Source: Caenorhabditis elegans (taxonomy: Eukaryota > Nematoda > Chromadorea > Rhabditida > Rhabditidae). From it: a stretch of DNA of 64,000 nt. The translations under genes were made by a program, and so were the position numbers. The DNA lies in assembly GCF_000002985.6 (NCBI RefSeq), contig NC_003281.10, forward strand, positions 8,060,001 to 8,124,000, given 5' to 3'. The first letter of the stretch is position 1. Each line of letters starts with the position of its first letter. Positions 23,786 to 33,584 of the stretch are shown piece by piece. The notes under the pieces are model-generated. The model did no database searches. It was given only the letters and a program-made list of their open reading frames with translations, and was not told where the DNA came from.

Positions 23786-25465
23786 CTATTCGAGATCAAA
23801 AATTTGTGCAAAGATGAAGCATCGTCGTTTATTCAACGTTTGACTCTCTTCAATCTTTCGACGTATTACATTTCCGTGATAAAGATGAAGCGACTTGGAG
23901 AAGAGAAAATTCTGCAAATCATATTTATATTAATTCAGTCTGAACACTTTTTTTCCGAACCTTCACAAAAATTTTGCACTTATCGAACCATTCTGTGTAC
24001 ATGCGACTTGATTGTCCTCTCATCATTTTTTGATACAAATCGTACATCTTTTCACACGTTCTTCTCGAAAAGTCCAGATCATCTCTATTCGAACTTCTAT
24101 TCACATTTGATGATATATGTCTTTCCAAGAGATCGTCAGCCAGAAATGACACGTGGATCTGTATATCTTCACTGCATGGTATCGGGATATCAGACAAATC
24201 AAGTGGTACTGTAAGGCGAACTTTAACTGCCAAATCAGCACTTCCACAGTCTCGGCAACTCTGAATAAAGAGAATGATAATTGCCAAAAAGAGATCGAAA
24301 TTGAAATATTACACAATCTTCCTTTAGCATCTCGACAAAATGACCTGGGGCGTGTGATTGGCAGACCTTTGTGAACACAACATATTGAATGTTCTTTTTC
24401 GAGTAGTGGTTCCAGTCAAATGTGTACATGCTGAAAATATTATTTGTTTGCAAAGGATTTTAAAAAATCGAATTTTCGCAAAATAAAACTAACTAATCAA
24501 GATTCATAATGGAGAACTTTTGTATACTTTTCTGAAACAATGACATCACTTCGACGTATTTCGATTTAACACCTGAAAATAAGAGTGATTTTAAATCAGA
24601 CAGTCTATAACTGACCACTACTTTTTGATGATGGCTGATTTATATCACTTATTCCTTCATCAATATTCTCTCTTGTCCCTACTCCAGGAATATTCTTATA
24701 CTTCGATAGTTTTTCTGGGTTATCTCTCTCAGCAGTAACACGAGCCAGGTTGTCGAAGACATTAGAAGCAAATGTTATTTTATCAGAAGGTCGTTCTGAA
24801 ATATGTCTTTAATTTTTTTAAAACTAATTAAAGTGAAATTGAAACCTTCTGTTCTCTTCCTCTTATCAGTTTGTTCAATATCTCCAGACGTCCTCCGTTT
24901 TCTTTCCTTTTTTCGATTAAATCCTAGGCAACTATGAACACTATCCGAAAGTGGAGAGGAACTGAATTCCGTTTGCCTATTTTCTTCATCGGTTCTGGAA
25001 AGCTTATTCATTTCATGAGGATTAGGGCTGTGCAGCAACCGGCAATTGCCGAAGTTGCCGAACCCAAAAATTTTCGGCAACCGGCAATTGCCGAAGTTTC
25101 CGAACCCTAAAAATTTCGGCAACCGGCAACTTTTGGTTGCCGAAAATTCGGCAACTTGGTTGCCGGTTGCCGCACAGCCCTGATGAGGACCAATATTTCA
25201 AAGTGACATACGGTAAAATCTCAAAACTCTGGTCGTTAACCCAACTAGCACAATATGATGCACATTCTGAAGATTCTGGGAGAGCGACTGATGGTTTAGG
25301 TATTGCTTTGATTGTTTTCGCAGCTTCGGATGGACTGTTAATTTCACCAAAGAATTTATTGAAATCTTGAGGGTCTCCCGTTGCGGCAGAACCTGAAGTT
25401 GAAAGTCTTCAATTTTATATTCATATGTATAACTTTAACTTACTTTCTCCGGCAGAAAACGACAT
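23786..25465 (-). CDS. Uncharacterised protein, Lys/Arg-rich N-terminal half
   Basis: I do not recognise this gene. Eight exons join in frame to 384 aa: 25444-25465, 25212-25392, 24846-24994, 24616-24795, 24494-24572, 24313-24430, 23961-24260, 23786-23911. Residues about 70-120 contain a basic cluster ([16 protein letters not shown]) that could be a nuclear localisation signal. A Cys pair motif CSCRDCG sits at about 241-247. The C-terminal third looks folded (mixed hydrophobic and charged), but no catalytic motif or transmembrane segment is visible. Intron 2 (25008-25211 region) carries a palindromic repeat. A minus-strand AATAAA lies near 23703. The frame is maintained across all seven introns, so the gene is real, but its function is unknown. 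Confidence 0.75.
25014..25190. repeat. Palindromic CGGCAA element A with likely target duplication
   Basis: The element (about 25024-25181) begins AGGGCTGTGCAGCAACC and ends with the near inverse, GGTTGCCGCACAGCCCT. The interior is built from repeats of CGGCAACCGGCAATTGCCG. The 9 bases before it (CATGAGGAT, one base apart) and after it (GATGAGGAC) agree at 7 of 9 positions, a plausible decayed target duplication. It lies within an intron of the unrecognised minus-strand gene. It shares its termini with the element at 44483-44866. Confidence 0.75.
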
Positions 25466-25849
25466 CTCGCACAAGAAAGGAAAAAAGTCTAGGTCCTAGA
25501 ATTATGTTATAGAGTACTGTAGACAATTGTGTGCAAACACTATGAGGGATGTTGCACAGTAGACACCACATTGTACGACATTTAAGAGTTTTTCTTTTTC
25601 TTCAATTAGTTTTTCTTTGCTTGTATTTTTCCTGATTTGTCATTTTCTCTCTTGAGTTGATATTGTTTTAAAGTTTAAAACGTTTAAAATAATTCATTTT
25701 TCAGCATTGAAAAAGGAAGTCTGTGTATGCAGCGGAAAAACAAGGGATAAATGTCATCGCGGTATTCAGGTTTGTACACTTGAGTATTAAAGCAAATTTC
25801 AACGCTTTTGATAATTTCAGAACGAAATGGACTATCGGAGACGGAGAAG
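25466..25849. promoter_or_regulatory. Divergent upstream region of the unknown gene and grp-1
   Basis: 384 bases between two divergent start codons. The grp-1 side ends with TTTCAG at 25815-25820, a likely splice or trans-splice acceptor 29 bases before the ATG. An 8-codon upstream ORF starts at 25827. Nothing else recognisable. Confidence 0.6.
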
Positions 25850-28059
25850 ATGACTCTTCCCAAAGTACGCAAGAGGAAGGCACAACTTGTCGATGAAATT
25901 GAGGCGCTAAAAAATGAGGTGTGAAAACTAATTAGTTTTAATGAATGTTTTAGCCAAACAAAAATCTTTAGAACGGAAATCTTCACTTTTCTATTTTAAA
26001 TAATATTTTTCAAAATTATATTAATCAATTCTCTGTGATGCCTTTTACGGTTTTGTTTTTGCATTCTAAAAATTTAGATTTTTGTTATAAATATCGAAGA
26101 ATATTTCTAATAACTGAAACTTTGATAAGCTATCTTTGATTTCTAAAAAAAACAATAAATTTAAAAAAGCAAAATGACGTTCTCCATGTGTGCTATTTTA
26201 AATTCTGTCTATTACGAAATATGTCAACATATTAGGTACGAGAAGTTGACGAAGAACTCGATCAAGTATATTACACCCATCCAAAATCAAAAGAATATCA
26301 CAAAATAGTGGTGAATGGCCGAAAAAAGTTCAATCAAGACCCATGGAAAGCGTTGGATTGGTTGGCATCAAGAAATGTAGTTGCAAAGGATCCTCAAGCA
26401 TTGGCGCTCTGGATGAAAGCTGTGAGTTTTCTTATTTTTTAAAACAATTATTTAATAGAAATCTATTTATTATGTTTTCAACTGCAATTTTTCAGGGCGA
26501 AGGACTTTCTAAAAGTGCGATCGGCGAAATACTGGGTGATAACCGTCCATTTGCGTTGGAAACCCTTGACAGATTCACAAAAGAACATAAATTGCATGAT
26601 GTTCCGATTGTTCCAGCTCTTCGTCAATATCTATTTTCCTTCCGGCTACCTGGCGAATCGCAGAAAATTAATCGAATTTTGGAGAAATTTGCAGAAGTTT
26701 ACGCGAATCAAAATCCATCATATGGAAATGCAGATCAAGCACATACAGTAGCATATTCATGTATTATGGTTAATACATTATTACATAATCCAAACGTTAA
26801 AGATAAACCATCACTGGAAAAATATATTGAAATGAATGAGGTTGGTATAGGATGAAAATTGAAGAAAAAACATTTTTAATGAAATTAAATGGAAAATTTC
26901 AGCAACTTCTCGAAAAAGGTGCAATTACAATCGAACAGCTCACAGAAGTATATGAATCAGTTAGTGTTACACAATTCAAGATCCCAGATGAAGTATCGAC
27001 AAGTGGAAAAGGAACTGTGAACGATATTCTATTACATGCTGAACGAGAAGGATGGCTTTTCAAGCAGAGTAGTAATCCATTATTTTCTGGTGCTCTTTCG
27101 TGGAAAAAACGATGGTAAGGTTTTGAATATATTTATTAGTAGCATACTTTTTAAAGATGGAACCGTATAACCGAAATATAACTGTTTAAAAAATTATTAG
27201 TTTTCTACTAAATATTATGATTTTTTAAATTTTGCAAAAATAGGAAAGGCTAAATTTGAATTCCGTTTTCAGACTAAATTTATTGATTTTGGTGATTTTT
27301 TCTCGGATATTCGATTAAAAGCTCGCTTTTCCAATTTTTAAAAAACAATTTCTCCGTTAAAAAACTTGATAACCAGAAAGAATATTGGATTAAAAATCGA
27401 TTTTTTGATAGTTTTTTTTTTGTAAAAATGTGTGTAAAAATTTAACATTCGGTTTTAACCAGAAAACGCAAAAATGGCGAAAAACTTTTTTCTTTTGCAA
27501 AATTGAAAAAATCATTTTAAAATGTTTAAAAAAATTTTATTGCAATTTTTTTAAATAATAAAAATGTTTTTTCGGTCATTGAGGTCAATATGTATCTTTT
27601 AAAAGAAACTCCTCATCCGAATATACTACACTTTAAACCATTTTTCACATTGTTTCATGAACACAAATAATCCTTAACTTTATTATAGGTTTGTTCTTTC
27701 TGAGAATTGTCTCTACTACTTTGACCAAATGACTGATAAGGAACCAAAGGGAATCATCACATTGGCAAATGTTGGAATACGGAAGGTCGAGGCACCCTCC
27801 AGGCCATTCATGTTTGAGGTTTAAATTGCTGAATTAAATTTCAAAGTTAATTTTTCTTGAATTCCAGATATTCTCTCTATCGGATGGACAAATCAAAGCA
27901 TGCAAAACAGAACAAGATGGGCGGCTTGTCGAAGGACGTCATTCGATTTACAAAATATGTGCAGTAAATGATGAAGATATGAGATCATGGATCAACGCAA
28001 TATCACGAATGATGGCACCGCAGCAACATTTATTAGCCAGACCAAAAAGTACCCACTGA
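25850..28059 (+). CDS. grp-1: Cytohesin/GRP1-type Arf GEF (Sec7-PH)
   Basis: Six exons give 377 aa: 25850-25918, 26236-26421, 26496-26840, 26903-27114, 27689-27818, 27868-28059. A short N-terminal region with coiled-coil character (residues about 10-35) precedes the Sec7 domain (about 60-250), whose signature FRLPGESQKINR carries the catalytic glutamate. The PH domain (about 255-370) contains WKKRWFVLSENCLYYF and EPKGIITLANV, closely matching mammalian cytohesins. Family knowledge: it activates Arf GTPases at membranes, with the PH domain binding phosphoinositides; worm grp-1 affects asymmetric neuroblast division. The chosen ATG overlaps the stop of a tiny upstream ORF. It is probably the first gene of an operon with vms-1 and idi-1. 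The 574-base intron 4 is AT-rich with no recognisable element. Confidence 0.94.
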
Positions 28060-28539
28060 AACATTTTGAACAATATGATTGCAAATATGAACATTTCTGT
28101 AATTTTGTATTCTGAAATTGAGACCGGGAACAATCAAATATTTTATATATTGTTTCTATTCTCGTATTCAGTATCTTAATTTAACTTCTCCATTCAAAAA
28201 ATACTTCTATAATCTGTTATCCTCCACCAAAACGAGTCATTTTAGGCCTTTCGCACTTATTTCCTTTTTTTTCATACAAAAAAACTCACTTATGTGTACT
28301 TTTTCCATAATAACCGTATTCTCAATTTTTCGAAATAATTTCGCCTGAATTAATTATGTAATCATTTAATAATCAGCTTTTTCTCTCTTCATTCTTGTTT
28401 TTTCTGTTTTTTTTTAAAGATTCTACAGAAAAAGCGTCCATTTTTCCTTTTTGCCTTTTCTTTTCATCTATCGGTTTGTGACCCACTTGATATTTTTTCG
28501 AGACTTCAGTCATAACTTTCATAACTTTTTTCAGAAAAT
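28060..28539 (+). other. Intergenic region grp-1 to vms-1
   Basis: 480 bases, T-rich, holding the grp-1 3' UTR and the intercistronic region. It ends with CTTTTTTCAG (to 28534), the likely trans-splice acceptor of vms-1. No coding exon seen. Confidence 0.55.
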
Positions 28540-31473
28540 ATGGGGTTCACATTGAAAAGTTTAGAATTTTTGCAAGGTGTTGAACCGTTTCGAATCGATG
28601 AAAATCATGAAAACGAAGGAGCATCGGAAGAAGAAGAAGTTCTTATTTCTGCCGAAACCGATGCTGGAATGTCGTTAATGTTAGGTCAGTGTGTACTTTT
28701 AGAAACCTTAATTTGAAAAATAAATGTCTTTAGAATGGAAAATGCGTTTGTCAGAAGACTCGGACCAGTGTACAACATGTAATTGTCCAGTGGATTTTGG
28801 TGATCGAGCTGTTCTTTTAGAGCATTATCAATCACTTTTTCATAGGTATTCTCAGTTTTTACAACTCACATAAATACAATATTTCTAGAACAAATACTCT
28901 TCGAAAAGCTAGAAACATGACAGTCTACACTGAAGAAGATTTTGAAGGAATCGAAAATTCAGAAAATGGTATGATCTCCGATATGAATGTAAATTGTAAA
29001 TTAAGTATTACCAGATCTCACATCTTCACAAACTACAATTGGATTGGAATCTGACGATGAAGAATTTGATGCATTGCTTTTACCTGCAAATCGGTCGTTT
29101 TTCATTAAAAATGGCTCCGTTTTTTCGGTTCCAAGGTAAAATCAAAAAAATTCTGAAAGTTAACAAAATTCGTTTTTTAAAATTAAATTTTGTTTAAGAA
29201 AAAACACAAGAAAAAAAAATTTTTTCTAAAAAAAAAAATAGCCACACTTTGAAACCATGCTTCAAAAATCGGATTAAAATTACTTTCTCTATAATTCCAA
29301 TTTTCTATAGTTTCCCTGTCTTTTTCTGTACATTTTTCTACAGTTTTACCAATTTTTAATTTTCGAAAAATCTAAAATGTTTGTTTTTCAATTTTTCCGA
29401 GAAACGAAAACGAAAAATGGTTTTTCGCCAAAAACACCAACAAAAAGAAACGAAGAATGAAACTTCTTGTAATTCTGAACCCTGGACACAGTAAATAAAT
29501 CTTAATAATTTTATCATCCTCTTTCAGGAATATTCTCCACGTGGGTGAGCGAGATGTCTCTTCAGTCACATTCCTTCGTCCATTTGATTGTGCCATTTTT
29601 CTTTGGAATGGTGGTCACTTCGCTGCTGCAATGTTTGAAAAGTGAATTCTTTCTTTTCTAATTAATTTTATAAATTCTGATTATTTCAGTGATAAAATGA
29701 CTGTTCAAAAGTCATTCCATAGATATGTGGCTCGTGCCAAACAAGGAGGAGTCCAATCTCAACATGATTCTGGTGGTAAAGGGGCTGCGAAGAGTGCCGG
29801 AGCTCAATTGAGAAGGTATTTCGTGAAAATTTCTAACCTTTTGAATACTTCTATATTTTTTTTAGATACAATGAACAAAAAATGAAGGAGGAAATTCAAT
29901 CGATTATGTCAAGTTGGAAATCTCGTCTTCAGAAAACTCCATTGCTTTTCATCAGATGTGCTGCCTATCATCGTAATATTTTCTTCGAAGCAGACGCTGG
30001 AATTGAGACAAGAGATGATCGGATTCGAACTATTCCATTCGAAACAAAACGTCCAAATATTGATGAAATCTCAGACTGCTGGCAACGGCTTCAACAAGTT
30101 TCAGAACATGGAGCAGAGTCTGATTTTCGAGCAGAAATGCTGGAAGTACGAGAAAAACGAAAAAAGTTGGCGAGGAAAGTTGCTGGAAAGAAGAGAAAAG
30201 ATGGAGGAATGCAGATGATTTGTGAATGGAGTGATGATGATGAAAATGAAGATATTTCAAAAGAGAAAAAAACGCATCATATCAAAGTTAGAACGATAAA
30301 GAAACCAGAAGAAACGGTTGTTCAATGGCCAAGGTTAGATGATGAATGGAGACAAAAGGTATCGTTTTAATTTATTTCTAAATATGAAATGTAGTCGTAT
30401 GGGAATTTTGTTTCAAATCATCGAAAACGGACCGTAATGGCCGGATATAACTTTGAAAAATTGAAAAAAAAATCCAGTGTTTCTGCGAAAAAATCCCATC
30501 CCTACTTCACTCTCAGTAGAGTTTTCAATAAAAATTTTATTTAAAAAAAAATTATTTCAGACCTATAACTACGTTCGTCAAGACAGCGTGGAAGCATTGA
30601 AGGAACATTTAGCCTCATTAAATGAAGATGTCACGAGTGAAGCTAACGATTATTTGAGAAATGCGAAAATTCCTCCAAATCGATCCACGTTCCTCCATGT
30701 TTCTGCTGCAAATGATGCACGAAAATGCTTGAAAGTTAGTTTTCTTTTAATGCCAAAAGGAGGGAAAAATTATACGTTTCGCGTTTTTTTCAGTATTTCC
30801 TGGAAGAAGTCAATTGCGATTCCAGCACAAAAGATGGAGCAGGCCTTCCACCGTACTCGTCATCAGCAAATTCTGATGTTAAATCAATTTTTATTGATTA
30901 TCGCGTCAAAAATGAGACTGCTGGAAATTGGGCACGAACGCATATTCCTGAACCGAAAAAGAAGGTAGAACTAACAGAAGAGCAAGAGAGAGAGCAAGCG
31001 GAAAGAAAGAAGGAAAAGAAGGCAAGACAGAAGGTAAGAGATATCGATAAACTAATAATTTCATTGCCATGGTGTTATAGGAAAAGGAAAAATTGAAGAA
31101 AGAGATAGCAAAACGAGATGTAGAAGAGATGGAAGAACGACAAAAATATGTAAATATGTCAGAGAGAGAAAAAAGAGCATTAGCTGTTGATAGACGACTT
31201 GCTGGTCTTCCACCAATCCTTCGATGTCATCAGGTAAATTATTCACTACAAGTTTTTTGGAATCATCGAAATTCACTTTTCTTCATTCTGAAATTGTGGC
31301 CCTAATCAGGTCGCGCTACAATTTTACAACATGCGAATTTCAAAGTTTTGATTTTAATTTTCTGGTTGTTTCAGTGCGGCGTTCAACTTCCTCCAACTCC
31401 ATTCCAATATTCTCACTACAACTTCTGCTCGACTTCTTGTGTAGCCGAGCATCGGAAGGCCAATCCTCAGTGA
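28540..31473 (+). CDS. vms-1: Vms1/ANKZF1 peptidyl-tRNA release factor
   Basis: Eleven exons give 618 aa: 28540-28684, 28734-28845, 28889-28968, 29015-29135, 29528-29641, 29690-29815, 29866-30358, 30561-30734, 30794-31033, 31081-31233, 31375-31473. The N-terminal zinc finger is CTTCNCPVDF then LLEHYQSLFH (about 60-85). The VLRF1 catalytic domain follows (about 160-300), with RAKQGGVQSQ placing the conserved GxxQ glutamine at about 213. An ankyrin-like segment (about 440-480), a long Lys/Glu coiled coil (about 490-560) and a C-terminal Cys cluster (CHQCGVQLPP, FCSTSC) complete it. Family knowledge: Vms1 cleaves peptidyl-tRNA on stalled 60S ribosomes in ribosome quality control and binds the Cdc48/p97 ATPase through a C-terminal VIM helix. 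Second gene of the probable operon. Confidence 0.92.
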
Positions 31474-31711
31474 TTCGTTTTCACTGATCAACTAAAATTT
31501 CGTCGTTTGGGTATCTATACTTCCGGTTAATACTTTTGTCCCTTTTTGTTCTTGAATGTGATTTTTACGAATTTACCGAGTTAATTAAAGTTTTTAATTG
31601 GAAATTGTGAAGTTTTTAATTACAAAAAAAATCGTTCATTTGACGATTCAGCAATACTTATCGTATACACTGTATGTATTTTTTATTGAATTAAATACAA
31701 TTTTTAGAAAA
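31474..31711 (+). other. Intercistronic region vms-1 to idi-1
   Basis: 238 bases. T-rich, with TTTTTAG at 31701-31707 four bases before the idi-1 ATG. This spacing suits an operon intercistronic region. Confidence 0.55.
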
Positions 31712-32921
31712 ATGAAACCCTCACTGCGTGGGCTCTCACAAATTGGAATGGCTCGCCGAGCCGTCGAGCTCTCCAGTTATGATGCTCAACAAGTTGAATA
31801 TATGAGAGAACAGTGTATAAATGTTGACGAAAATGATCGAATTATTGGAGGAGTTAGTAAAAGAGAAGCACATAGTTCATATCAATGTGAGTGAATAATT
31901 TTATGTAAATCAAGAAAAGTGTATTTAAAATTTCAGTGGTTCTTCATCGTGCGTTCTCCGTATTTTCATTCACATCAGATAACAAATTACTAATGCAAAA
32001 AAGAAGTGCAGAAAAGGTAATTTGCTCGAAACTGTTTTTAAATACATCAAAACTATTGTTCAAACGCGAAGTTTCGCGGTTTTACACCAAAAATACGGTG
32101 CCCGGTCTCGATACGACCAAAATGTGCGCACAGAGTACTGTAGTTTCGAACTTCTGCTGTTGCGGAATTTTCATCGCTTTTTCATAGTTTTCCCGATAAA
32201 AAAGAATTTGTTTTTTAAAAACTCAAAAAAAATGAAACATCGATTAAAATTTCGCATAAACGAGAACTTGTAAAATTACAAATATTTTATTAATAAAAAT
32301 AGTATTGTGTCCAGACCGGTTATCTTTTTTTGGGGCATTTTGGCACAAAATTTCTCAAATCTTTTATAACTATTTAAATTCATTTTCAGATCACATTTCC
32401 AAACTTGTGGACCAACACATGCTGTAGTCACCCATTGCATACACAACAAGAAATGGACGGAGTTCCTGGAGCCAAGAGAGCAGCAATCAGAAAACTCGAA
32501 CACGAATTAGGAATTACTGGAGTGTCACTCAATAAATTTCAAATGGCTGGAAAATATATTTATCGTGCTGAAATGAACAATGCTCCATGGGGAGAGCATG
32601 AGTTGGACTATGCGCTTATTTTGAGGGGAATTGGAGCAGAAAATTGTAATATTAATGAAAATGAGGTGGCAGAAGTGAGAGAAGTCGTATTGGATGAGCT
32701 CAAATTATGGATGAGAAAAGGTAATAAAATACCTATTTAGGTTTATTTTAAATAATACAAGAACACAATTATTTTTCAAAATTGAATATTTTCCAGAACC
32801 AAATTCCTTCACGCCGTGGCTCAAGCTGTTCTCACAAACTGAAACATTTGAAAAATGGTGGACCATAAATAAGAACACTGAAGAATCGATAGAAGATACA
32901 AATATCTATAAATTACATTAA
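31712..32921 (+). CDS. idi-1: Isopentenyl-diphosphate delta-isomerase, type 1
   Basis: Four exons give 236 aa: 31712-31886, 31937-32016, 32390-32720, 32797-32921. The Nudix-like fold is clear. NTCCSHPL carries the active-site cysteine (about 97), GAKRAAIRKLEHELGI is the Nudix helix, and WGEHELDYAL carries the second catalytic acid. Length matches animal IDI1 (about 230 aa). Family knowledge: it interconverts isopentenyl and dimethylallyl diphosphate using a divalent metal, feeding ubiquinone, dolichol and prenylation. The C terminus shows no obvious peroxisomal SKL-type signal. Intron 2 contains a copy of dispersed repeat R. An AATAAA at 33026-33031, about 105 bases after the stop, is the likely polyadenylation signal. 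Confidence 0.95.
32077..32172 (+). repeat. Single copy of dispersed repeat R in idi-1 intron 2
   Basis: Reads ATACGGTGCCCGGTCTCGAT, then a shortened middle, then GAGTACTGTAGTTTCGAAC and TGTTGCGGAATTTT. It matches the left arm of the inverted pairs at 11571 and 33757 with a deletion in the centre. Confidence 0.75.
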
Positions 32922-33584
32922 AATATTTGATTCTTCTGTTTATCATAGGGTGCTACTTTTACAATTATTTTGTATTTCTAGGTACGGATAGAACGCTGCC
33001 ATGTCCTGTTATTTGACCTCTTATAAATAAAACTCATGTCTTAAAACTTTTTGATTTATACTCAAATCCACACAATGTAAAAATGTTCTGTTTTTTTCCG
33101 ACGCAGGGAAGATTTGGAAGAAGTTTTCAAGTTCCGAAACTACAGTTAGCGAGCATCTTTATATTCTCCAAAAGCTCCCGCGCAGCTCATTGCCGTCATG
33201 AGAATCTCTGCAAAATTCTATTTGTTTTCACAGCTGTGTCTCCTTTTCTCGTCACATTCGGTCTTCTTATTGTGGTAATGCAAATACGCTCCACTGTGTT
33301 TGTATCAGCTGATGATTGATGTTTAATATGCCAATGAAATTTGCATATTCACAGCACTGACGCTTTTTTCCGGAAAACTTTGAAATCAATTATTACTGAA
33401 CTTCATTTTTTTTTAAATTTGCACTTATTGATCGAGAATTAGAAATGTTCATCAAGTGAAAACTCTGTAAAAAATTTTAATAGTAACAATAATAAATAAG
33501 TTTTCAATTATTTCACAGGATCCTTTCAAAATCCCGAAAAATTCTTCTCTTCAATAAGAATAGTAGTATTTCAGAAAATCGATA
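32922..33584. other. Intergenic region between idi-1 and the F-box-like gene
   Basis: Contains the idi-1 3' UTR with AATAAA at 33026-33031, then upstream DNA of the next plus-strand gene ending in TATTTCAG at 33567-33574, ten bases before its ATG. No coding exon or repeat recognised. Confidence 0.5.
33026..33031 (+). terminator. Polyadenylation signal AATAAA of idi-1
   Basis: Exact AATAAA about 105 bases after the idi-1 stop codon, with T-rich sequence following. Confidence 0.7.

Larger units (their letters stand above)
25850..32921 (+). other. Probable operon grp-1, vms-1, idi-1
   Basis: Three plus-strand genes are separated by only 480 and 238 bases from stop to start. vms-1 and idi-1 each have a 3' splice acceptor (TTTTTTCAG and TTTTTAG) 5 and 4 bases before their ATG, as expected for trans-spliced downstream operon genes. 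Whether they receive SL2 cannot be seen from sequence. Confidence 0.6.
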
